64,000 nt of DNA from Labrys okinawensis (GTDB taxonomy: Bacteria > Pseudomonadota > Alphaproteobacteria > Rhizobiales > Labraceae), in assembly GCF_002982075.1 (NCBI RefSeq), contig NZ_PUEJ01000004.1:186001-250000 (forward strand), in the 5' to 3' direction. Positions 1 through 6,338 of this stretch are shown piece after piece. Each line of letters opens with the position of its first letter. Within the stretch, counting starts at the first letter, position 1. The notes under the pieces were generated by a model, which ran no database searches, was not told the DNA's origin, and saw only the letters and a list, made by a program, of their open reading frames with translations. The position numbers were made by a program, and so were the translations under genes.

Positions 1-293
1 TGCCAGATGACCTGGATGCCCAGCGCACGGGCCCGCGCCGGGCTGAGGCCGTCGATGGTGCGTCCGTCGAACAGCATCTCGCCGCCCGGCTCGGGACGAT
101 AGACGCCGCTGATCAGCTTGATCAGCGTGCTCTTGCCGCAGCCATTCTCGCCGGCAAGGCACAATACCTCTCCGGGGAGCACCTCGAAGGAGACGCTTTC
201 GAGCGCGCGCACACCCCCGAAGCGCTTGGAGATGTTGCGCAGGAAAAGCAGCGGCGTCGCGGACGTATCGCTGATTGCGGCTGTGGCGGCCAT
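1..293 (-). CDS. Sugar ABC transporter ATP-binding protein, N-terminal fragment cut by window edge
   Basis: Only the first 97 codons are present; the rest runs off the left edge. The fragment opens with the usual ABC nucleotide-binding fold: LLFLRNISKRFGGVRALESV, then a Walker A motif GENGCGKST near residues 47-55, then a beta-strand region (LFDGRTIDGLSPARARALGI) typical of the first half of a RbsA/XylG/MglA-type carbohydrate importer ATPase (CUT2 class). It lies downstream of, and in the same direction as, a CUT2 sugar-binding protein gene, separated by about 150 bases holding two hairpins. It should therefore energise uptake of the ligand captured by that protein, under control of the LacI regulator at 1645. 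Whether the full protein has one or two ATPase domains cannot be seen. Confidence 0.9.
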   Translation of the reverse strand, partial: MAATAAISDTSATPLLFLRNISKRFGGVRALESVSFEVLPGEVLCLAGENGCGKSTLIKLISGVYRPEPGGEMLFDGRTIDGLSPARARALGIQVIW

Positions 294-353
294 GACGGTC
301 TCCCGGCCAGGGGGAAGGAATGAAGCGAAGCAGGAGGCATGCCCAAGCGTGGA

Positions 354-428
354 GTGTCGACCTCCAGGTCGACACCCTCCTTGCCGGCAGATGTCTCGGT
401 TCCAAGAATGTCGACCTGAAGGTCGACA
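354..428. repeat. Two perfect short palindromes between binding-protein and ATPase genes
   Basis: The first palindrome has arms GTGTCGACCT (354-363) and AGGTCGACAC (366-375) around a 2-base centre. The second has arms TGTCGACCT (409-417) and AGGTCGACA (420-428), also around 2 bases. They are near-identical copies of one unit. In the transcript each would fold into a tight hairpin directly after the binding-protein stop. Such intercistronic hairpins often protect the 3' end of the abundant binding-protein message; that role is inferred here. A variant of the same unit sits at the equivalent junction near 21563. Confidence 0.8.
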
Positions 429-445
429 CGCCGAGCTTTCGATCC

Positions 446-1480
446 CTACAGGCCCATTTTGGCGAGGTCGTCGACGGTATCCTTGTTGAGGGACACGAGC
501 TGGTCGACGATGAGGTTGTGCCCGTCGGGATGAACGACGCCCAGCCCTTCGATCGTGGTGCCGTCCTTGATCTCCTGCCCCTTGGCCACCATGGTGCCCA
601 GGGTGACGAAGACCTCTCCCGCCAGCATCGGATTCCACATGAAGCCGCCGGTCAACGTGCCGTCCTTGACGAGCTTGCGGCCCTGGCCGGGAGAGAACGG
701 GCCGAGCACCTTGATCTGCCCCTTCTTGCCTTTCTCGGCCACGGCGCGCGCGGCACCGATCGGGCCCTGGCTGCCGAAGGCCAGGAAGCCCTTAAGGCCG
801 GGATGGGCACGGATGAGGTCGAGAGCCGTCGAACGGGACGCATCGACATCCTCGGCGACGCCGTAGCGATCGCCGACCAGTTTCATCTCCGGCGTGTTCT
901 GCTTGATATAGGCGATGGCCGCATCAGCCCAGGCATTGTGCAGCGGCACCGTAAGCGAGCCGACGAACACGGCATATTCGCCCTTTCCGCCCAGCGCTTC
1001 GACCAGCTGCTTGCCATAGGCATCGCCGAAGCCCTTCACCGAGGCGAGCTCGAAATCCCAATCCGCCTGCTTCTGCTTGGGCGATTCATGCGTGATCACC
1101 TTGATGCCGGCCTTGCGGGCCCGCTCCAGCACCGGCTCGAGCACTTCGGCGTCGTTCGGCACGACGCCGATCACGTCGACGCCCTTGGCAATCAGATCCT
1201 CGATGGCGCGCACCTGCAGGGCCGGATCGGCGCTGGTGGGCCCCACCATGAAAGCCTCGACGCCGAGTTCGGCCGATTTCTTCTTGATCCCGGCTTCCAT
1301 GGCGTTGAACCAGGGAATGCCGCCGATCTTCACCACCACGCCGATGACGGGCTTGTGCTTGGAAGCGTAAGCCGAGCCGAGCACGCCCGGCAGCAGCAGC
1401 GAGCCGGCCCCCAGGGCAGACGCAAGAAATCTGCGGCGATCGAGCCTAGCCGCGCGAATGGAATCAGAATTCGACGCCAT
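446..1480 (-). CDS. Sugar ABC transporter substrate-binding protein (RhaS/LsrB-like, Tat-exported)
   Basis: A 344-residue periplasmic binding protein of the Peripla_BP_4 fold. The N-terminus carries a twin-arginine signal: RRRFLA at residues 15-20, a hydrophobic stretch, and a probable cleavage site after SAYA near residue 39. The mature part (VIGVVVKIGGIPWFNAMEAG, then GPTSADPALQVRAIEDLIAKG) resembles the rhamnose/autoinducer-2 (RhaS, LsrB) group of CUT2 binding proteins; the ligand cannot be read from sequence. A strong Shine-Dalgarno (GGGAGGA) lies 8 bases before the ATG. It is the first gene of an operon that continues into the truncated ATPase gene. Its promoter region carries two matched operators for the divergent LacI regulator. 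Confidence 0.92.
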   Translation of the reverse strand: MASNSDSIRAARLDRRRFLASALGAGSLLLPGVLGSAYASKHKPVIGVVVKIGGIPWFNAMEAGIKKKSAELGVEAFMVGPTSADPALQVRAIEDLIAKGVDVIGVVPNDAEVLEPVLERARKAGIKVITHESPKQKQADWDFELASVKGFGDAYGKQLVEALGGKGEYAVFVGSLTVPLHNAWADAAIAYIKQNTPEMKLVGDRYGVAEDVDASRSTALDLIRAHPGLKGFLAFGSQGPIGAARAVAEKGKKGQIKVLGPFSPGQGRKLVKDGTLTGGFMWNPMLAGEVFVTLGTMVAKGQEIKDGTTIEGLGVVHPDGHNLIVDQLVSLNKDTVDDLAKMGL

Positions 1481-1543
1481 GGAACAGTTCCTCCCTCATT
1501 GTTCTGGCTGCCGCGGCTCCGAATTCCGCCAGCAGTACATCCG

Positions 1544-1592
1544 AGCTAAATCCATTCAGCATTTGTTGTCAAGGTAGCTAAAAGGATTTAGC
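1544..1592 (-). promoter_or_regulatory. Promoter of the sugar-binding-protein operon with paired LacI-type operators
   Basis: Reading leftward, a perfect -35 TTGACA (complement of 1567-1572) is followed by a 17-base spacer and a weak -10 TTAGCT (complement of 1544-1549). Two copies of a 16-bp dyad, GCTAAA-N4-TTTAGC, frame it. One is at 1577-1592 (perfect arms, centre AGGA). The other is at 1545-1560 (one mismatch, TTCAGC), overlapping the -10 and spacer. Placed in opposite orientation the two copies agree at 14 of 16 positions, and they start 32 bp apart, close to three helical turns. This geometry fits cooperative repression by the LacI-family protein encoded next door. Confidence 0.75.
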
Positions 1593-1644
1593 ATGGAGGC
1601 GATGATCGAGTCTGCAATTCGATCCGCAAGACAAAAGAGGGACG

Positions 1645-2685
1645 ATGGCGCGCTTACCCAGCGGACGCAGGTCCACCATCTATGATATCGCCGCCGCGAC
1701 CAAGGCCTCCCCTTCCACGGTCAGCCTGGTGCTCAATGGCAGCTGGACTCGCTACCGTATCAAGGAGGACACCGCCAAGCGCGTGCTGAAGGCGGCCCAG
1801 GAGCTGGGTTACGCCGTCAACATGAAGGCCCGGGGCCTGCGGCTGTCGCGCTCCGGCCTTGCCGGAATGATCATCCCACATTACCGCAACCGCTTCTTCG
1901 CGGGCCTGGCGGAGGCCTTCGAAACCGATACGCGCCAGCGCGGCCTGTGCCCCATCGTGGTGAGCACGCAGCGAGACGAAGCGATCGAGGCAAGCGTTAC
2001 GGCCACCCTGCTCTCCCAACAGGTCGAGTTCCTCTTCATCGCGGGCGTGCGCAATACGCAGCCTCTCAATGCGCTCTGCCGCGCCGCCGGCATTCCCTGC
2101 GTCAATCTCGATCTGCCCGGCAGCGACGCGCCTTCGGTGGTGACCGACAATTACGGCGGCGCACGCACCCTCACCGAGAAGCTGATCGCCAAGCTGCAGA
2201 AACGCCGGACGGCGCCGCGCGACCTGCTGTTCCTCGGCGGCATCGCCGGCGAGCATGCCACCGACCGCCGCATTGAAGGCTTTCGCGACGCTGTGGCGGC
2301 CAACGGCCAGGAGATGACGCCGGAGGTTTCCTGCTGCGGCTACCGTCCCTCATCGGCACGCGAGGCGCTCGCCGCCCGCTTCCAGGCTCTCGGCCGCATG
2401 CCGGACGGCCTGTTCATCAATTCCATCACGGCCTTCGAAGGGCTGGTGCAATTCTCCCTGCAGGTGCCGCGCCAGGCCATGCGCGAGGTCAGTACGGTAT
2501 GTTCCGACTGGGATCCCTTTGCGGCCCATCTGCCTTTCGACGTGACGATGACACGCCAGAACGTCGAAGCCATCATCGCCGAGGGCTATGCTCTGGTCGA
2601 CAATTACGTTCCGGGCGAGAATCCGATGGTGGTGGTGCCGCCCGAATTCGCGCCGAGTTCGGAACGGGAGAGCAATTGGCGCTGA
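1645..2685 (+). CDS. LacI-family transcriptional regulator
   Basis: A 346-residue regulator. Residues about 10-58 form a LacI helix-turn-helix with hinge (STIYDIAAATKASPSTVSLV, then ITLNG-like LNGS and RVLKAAQELGY). The rest is a Peripla_BP_3/1-type sensor domain that would bind the inducing sugar. It is transcribed divergently from the sugar-binding-protein operon, and the shared intergenic region holds two matching GCTAAA-N4-TTTAGC sites, so local repression and possible autoregulation are likely. An AGAGGGACG ribosome binding site precedes the ATG. The stretch between the recognition helix and hinge (WTRYRIKEDT) is a little longer than in classical LacI. Which sugar relieves repression is unknown. 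Confidence 0.93.
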   Translation: MARLPSGRRSTIYDIAAATKASPSTVSLVLNGSWTRYRIKEDTAKRVLKAAQELGYAVNMKARGLRLSRSGLAGMIIPHYRNRFFAGLAEAFETDTRQRGLCPIVVSTQRDEAIEASVTATLLSQQVEFLFIAGVRNTQPLNALCRAAGIPCVNLDLPGSDAPSVVTDNYGGARTLTEKLIAKLQKRRTAPRDLLFLGGIAGEHATDRRIEGFRDAVAANGQEMTPEVSCCGYRPSSAREALAARFQALGRMPDGLFINSITAFEGLVQFSLQVPRQAMREVSTVCSDWDPFAAHLPFDVTMTRQNVEAIIAEGYALVDNYVPGENPMVVVPPEFAPSSERESNWR

Positions 2686-2818
2686 GGATCGCGCCGATCG
2701 CGCGCAACCGACCTCGCGGCAATCCACCGTCTTGAACATCCTGTCTGCCCGGGCACAAGGTCCTGACCGGGCCATGGGCGCGCTCGAAAGCCCCGCAAGC
2801 GCCAAGGGAGGGAGCATC

Positions 2819-3226
2819 ATGAGAAAGCTGAAAATGTCATCGGCCGAGATGGTCGCGGCCGCTCGCGCCCGAATCGAGGAAATCGAGACCAGGGACGCGA
2901 TCGCCATGGTCGGCGATCCCAATGTGGTCATCGTCGACATCCGCGATCCCCGGGAGAGGCAGCGTTCGGGCTACATTCCCGGCAGCTTCCATGCCCCCCG
3001 CGGCATGGTGGAATTCTGGGTCGACCCCGAAAGCCCCTATTTCAAGGAAATCTTCGGAGAGGACAGGAAGTTCGTCTTTCATTGCGCCTCCGGATGGCGC
3101 TCGGCCCTGACCGTGGCAACGTTGCAGGACATGGGCTTTGCCGCGGCTCATCTCAAGGACGGTTTCTCGTCCTGGGAAAAGGCCGGCGGGCCCATCGAGT
3201 TTCCCGAGCCCCGTGACGGCAAATGA
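2819..3226 (+). CDS. Rhodanese-like domain protein
   Basis: A 135-residue single-domain rhodanese homologue. It has the DxRxxxE-type segment VDIRDPRERQRSGYIPGSFH (residues 39-58) and an active-site loop FHCASGWRSA with the persulfide-forming cysteine at position 89. Proteins of this family carry sulfane sulfur or act as small sulfurtransferases in the cytoplasm. I chose the ATG at 2819 because GGGAGG sits 8 bases upstream and the protein starts just before the conserved fold; the reading frame stays open further 5' but overlaps the end of the lacI-type gene. The residues before the domain (MRKLKMSSAEMVAAARARIE) form a predicted amphipathic helix seen in small alphaproteobacterial rhodaneses. 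The substrate is unknown. Confidence 0.9.
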   Translation: MRKLKMSSAEMVAAARARIEEIETRDAIAMVGDPNVVIVDIRDPRERQRSGYIPGSFHAPRGMVEFWVDPESPYFKEIFGEDRKFVFHCASGWRSALTVATLQDMGFAAAHLKDGFSSWEKAGGPIEFPEPRDGK

Positions 3227-3467
3227 GGACGGGCGTGGTCCATCTGCCTTTCCATCGCTGCTCGTTTCAGCCGGAGCGAACAGAATTGACCGGGGCCTGA
3301 CCCCATAAGGCAAGGCAGGGAAAGGCGAAAGAACGTTTGTCTCCAACATGATGGCGGTCATCCCTGAATCGGACGCGCAGCCGTTTCCTTATGCAATCCT
3401 GATTTGTTGGAGCAGCGCCGACGCCCTACCCTCGCGCTCATTGTCGATGTCAATCTGTCTGTCGCAC

Positions 3468-3950
3468 ATGACCGTACCCTATCTGCGCGAGGCGAGTCCG
3501 GCGGATCTTCCCGCCCTGGTCGACCTCGAAAACGAGGCCTTCGCCGGCGACCGCATCAGCCGCCGCGATTGGCGCCATCTGCTGACCAGCCCTTCCGCCC
3601 TCGTCATCGTGAGCGACGATGCTGAGGGCCTCACGGGCTGCAGCGTCATTCTCACCAATCGCCGCACGGCTGTCGCGCGGCTCTATTCCCTTGCCGTCGC
3701 ACCGCGCGCCCGTCGACAGGGCATCGCACAGGCGCTCCTCCGGCAAGCCATGGCCAGCAGCGCCGGGATCGGCGCCCATCTGCTGCGCCTGGAAACCCGC
3801 AGCGACAACCTGCCCGCCCAGGCCCTGTTCAGCCGTCTCGGCTTTCGTCCCTTCCGGCGTGTGGCGGACTATTACGAGGACGGGGCCGAGGCCATCCGCT
3901 TCCAGCGCCTGATCGACCGCGACTGCCTGAGGCAAAATGCGCTGCAGTAG
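3468..3950 (+). CDS. GNAT-family N-acetyltransferase
   Basis: A 160-residue acetyltransferase. The acetyl-CoA pyrophosphate loop is RRQGIA (82-87), preceded by the strand LYSLAVAPRA and followed by the C-terminal NLPAQALFSRLGFRPFRR segment, all standard for RimI-like GNATs. I chose the ATG at 3468 (MTVPYLREASPADLPAL) because homologues begin just before YLREA; an upstream start would add about 40 residues of unrelated composition. The gene is followed 119 bases later by a RimK-type ATP-grasp ligase. GNAT plus RimK-like ligase is a known conserved pairing in proteobacteria, usually with a C39-like peptidase domain, and is thought to modify or build a peptide. No C39 domain is visible here. Confidence 0.88.
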   Translation: MTVPYLREASPADLPALVDLENEAFAGDRISRRDWRHLLTSPSALVIVSDDAEGLTGCSVILTNRRTAVARLYSLAVAPRARRQGIAQALLRQAMASSAGIGAHLLRLETRSDNLPAQALFSRLGFRPFRRVADYYEDGAEAIRFQRLIDRDCLRQNALQ

Positions 3951-4069
3951 ATGCGCCTGCAGCCATAAGCCCTTGCTTGAACGCATCTTTCGGCTTTTCA
4001 AAATCACTTGCGGAAAGACGCATCAGGCGATCGCAACGCCGCGCGCGCCTTCCTTCTTGAAAGCAGCCA

Positions 4070-5614
4070 ATGCCCGCTCAACTGATCATCGTCGAAAAAT
4101 CCAGTGATTTTCGCTGGTCCGTCCCCGGTGTCCGAGTGGTCACCGCACAGGACTTCATCGCAGAAGGGCCGAGCCTGCTGCAGCGGCCACGCCGCATCGT
4201 CAATCTGTGCCGCAGCTATGCCTATCTCAGTATCGGCTACTACGCCTCCCTGCTCGCCGAGGCGCGCGGCGAACGGGTGACGCCGAGCATGGAGGCGATT
4301 ACCGACCTCCAGGTGAAGGCGGTGCAGAGCCAGAAGCTCGCCGGCCTCGAGCGCTGCCTCGGCCCGCTTGCTGCCGTACCCCGGGCGGTCGATGCGATGC
4401 GGATCCAGGTGTTTTTCGGCCAGGTCGAAGACAAGGATCTCGCCGAGTTCGCAAGCCGCAGCTTCGAGCTGTTTCGATGCCCCCTGCTGGCCATCGACCT
4501 CGAGCGCCTGGAAGGCGGTGGCGGCTGGAAGGTCGCAGCCCTGCATCCGCTCGATCCGCGCGATGTCGATCCGGCCCGCGACGGCCTGTTCCTCGACGGG
4601 CTTGCCCGCTTCTGCCGGCGCCCCTGGCGCCATGCCCCCTCGACCAGCGGCCCACGCATGGACCTGGCAATCCTGCACGATCCTAAGGAAGCCCTGCCGC
4701 CTTCCAAGCTGAAGACACTCCAGGCCATGATGCGCATCGGGCAGGACATGGATATTGCCGTGGAGTTGATCGAGAAGAAGGATTATCCGCGCCTCACCCA
4801 GTTCGACGCCCTGTTCATTCGCGAGACCACGGCGATCGCGCACCACACCTTCCGGTTTGCCCGCAAGGCTGCCAGCGAAGGCATGCCGGTGATCGACGAT
4901 CCCGGCTCGATCCTGCGCTGCACCAACAAGGCCTTCCTGTCCGAGCTCCTGGGCGGCAACGGCATCGCCACGCCTCGCACGCTTTTCCTCACCCGCCGCA
5001 CGCTGGCGGGCTTCGAGACGCAGCTGACCTATCCCGCAGTGCTGAAAGTGCCTGATGGCGCCTTCAGCCTCAGCGTGAAGAAAGCCGAGAATTGGCAGCA
5101 ATTTCAGGATATTGCCGCGGCCATGTTCAAGCAATCCGGCCTCATCCTGGTGCAGGACTATGTCTATACGCCCTTCGATTGGCGGATCGGCATCCTCGCC
5201 GGCGAGGTGATCTTCGCCGCCAAATACTTCATGTCCTCCGGCCATTGGCAGATCATCCAGCATGGCGAGGCCGGAGCCTACACCGAAGGCCGCACCCAGG
5301 CCGTGCCAGTCCAGGAGGTGCCCCGCGAGGTGATCGAACCGGCAGTGCGGGCGGCAGGCCTGATCGGCACCGGCCTCTACGGGGTCGATCTCAAGCAGAC
5401 CAAATCAGGGGTCGTGGTCATCGAGGTCAACGACAATCCCAATATCGATCTCGGCCTGGAGGATGCCGCCGCCGGCGAGGGGCTCTACCGCAAACTGCTC
5501 TCCCACTTCCAGGCCCTGGTCGATGCCCGCCATCGTCCGCCCACACCTGCGCTTCCCTCCGGGGCTATTCACCGCCCTCGTCTGGTGCATGATCTGCGCG
5601 ACACGGGCTCGTAG
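4070..5614 (+). CDS. RimK-family ATP-grasp peptide/amino-acid ligase
   Basis: A 514-residue protein with two parts. The N-terminal ~200 residues (PAQLIIVEKSSDFRW, then VNLCRSYAYLSIGYYASLLAEARG) match the RimK-like ATP-grasp N-terminal domain. The C-terminal half is an ATP-grasp ligase, with VLKVPDGAFSLSVKKA for nucleotide binding, LILVQDYVYTPFDWRIGILAG in the middle, and the metal-binding EVNDNPN motif near residues 451-457. Such enzymes ligate an amino acid to a carboxylate using ATP. The natural substrate of this branch is not established. The preceding GNAT is its conserved partner. The ATG at 4070 fits the domain start. About 30 Pro/Arg-rich residues at the C-terminus lie beyond the fold. 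Confidence 0.88.
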   Translation: MPAQLIIVEKSSDFRWSVPGVRVVTAQDFIAEGPSLLQRPRRIVNLCRSYAYLSIGYYASLLAEARGERVTPSMEAITDLQVKAVQSQKLAGLERCLGPLAAVPRAVDAMRIQVFFGQVEDKDLAEFASRSFELFRCPLLAIDLERLEGGGGWKVAALHPLDPRDVDPARDGLFLDGLARFCRRPWRHAPSTSGPRMDLAILHDPKEALPPSKLKTLQAMMRIGQDMDIAVELIEKKDYPRLTQFDALFIRETTAIAHHTFRFARKAASEGMPVIDDPGSILRCTNKAFLSELLGGNGIATPRTLFLTRRTLAGFETQLTYPAVLKVPDGAFSLSVKKAENWQQFQDIAAAMFKQSGLILVQDYVYTPFDWRIGILAGEVIFAAKYFMSSGHWQIIQHGEAGAYTEGRTQAVPVQEVPREVIEPAVRAAGLIGTGLYGVDLKQTKSGVVVIEVNDNPNIDLGLEDAAAGEGLYRKLLSHFQALVDARHRPPTPALPSGAIHRPRLVHDLRDTGS

Positions 5615-5637
5615 GATCAGCTCGCAGAACTTCGGGG

Positions 5638-5742
5638 CTAGAGCGTTTTGCGATTAGACGGAGTTACCTAGAATCGCAAAGACGCGTCAGAACAATGAGC
5701 TAGAGCAAATAAGCGTTCACGCTTGAACGCGCTTTGCTCTAG
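5638..5742. repeat. Composite rhizobial-type palindromic intergenic repeat
   Basis: Two adjacent hairpin units. The left pairs GCGTTTTGCGATT (from 5643) with AATCGCAAAGACGC (from 5672), allowing one bulge. The right (5700-5742) has arms starting CTAGAGCAAA and ending TTTGCTCTAG, with inner arms GCGTTCA and TGAACGC. The right unit recurs in inverted orientation at 30570-30606. Elements with AGAGCG/AGAGCA ends like this are dispersed through many Hyphomicrobiales genomes. This one follows the RimK-like gene and could also end its transcript. Confidence 0.75.
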
Positions 5743-5751
5743 TCCTCACCG

Positions 5752-5886
5752 CTACAGCAGACGCACCAGCCCTTCGTGAAGAGCGATGATGAGCACGGCG
5801 AGCATCGCGCTCACCGCCAGGAGGGCGGCAACGCTCGTCAACGCTCCCTGCAGAAAGACCGAAACGGCATTGGCTCGAAACGACAT
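5752..5886 (-). CDS. Small single-span membrane protein (44 aa)
   Basis: An open frame of 44 codons with a consensus ribosome binding site: GGGAGG lies 6-7 bases before the ATG. The product begins MSFRANAVSVFLQGALTSVA and continues with a hydrophobic run (ALLAVSAMLAVLIIAL) long enough for one membrane-spanning helix, ending in a short polar tail HEGLVRLL. The positive charge (SFRAN) lies before the helix, so a cytoplasmic N-terminus is expected. I do not recognise the family. It lies between a repeat element and a second tiny hydrophobic frame on the same strand. The call rests on the ribosome binding site and the coherent hydrophobic profile. Confidence 0.55.
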   Translation of the reverse strand: MSFRANAVSVFLQGALTSVAALLAVSAMLAVLIIALHEGLVRLL

Positions 5887-6002
5887 GGCAATCCTCCCGA
5901 TGGAGAATGCAGTATCGGGCCCGGATGCTTCCGGCCTCGGTCTGCCATGTAAAGTTTCGTTGCGACTGCGGGGAAGACGCCAGGGTGACGCGTCGAGCGC
6001 CT

Positions 6003-6071
6003 TCAGATGTCGTAGCTGACGTAATAGAGGCAGCAGGCCGAGGCCAAGGCGAACAGCAACGCATAGAACAT
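6003..6071 (-). CDS. Possible 22-residue hydrophobic microprotein
   Basis: A 22-codon frame, MFYALLFALASACCLYYVSY plus DI, preceded by GAAGGG about 8 bases before the ATG. Most of its length could cross a membrane. It lies upstream of the 44-residue membrane protein on the same strand, which slightly raises its plausibility. At this length chance is a serious alternative. Confidence 0.25.
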   Translation of the reverse strand: MFYALLFALASACCLYYVSYDI

Positions 6072-6338
6072 GACACGACCCTTCGTAACCAAGGCCGCAT
6101 CATGCCCGGCAAACCTTTCCAGGACGTGTCTGGCCGATGGCCGGATCGTGTTAAAGTGTGCTCTGATGGACTTAGTTTGAAAGTTCGCACATCACATTGA
6201 AAATATGGAAAAAAATGGATTAACGAGACACTCTCTTCGCCATGGCTAGCCATCGGTTTGCGGGCACTCGGCTCCCTTCCGTTTCAGCCTTGGAAAAGCC
6301 CTTTCCGGCCCCGTCCCCGCCTGTCGAAAGAGGCCTGC

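Noticed and set aside
320-1549. A 409-codon frame antisense to the sugar-binding protein
   Set aside because: It crosses the hairpin repeats and the promoter/operator region and has no homology-like features; the minus-strand gene is clearly real.
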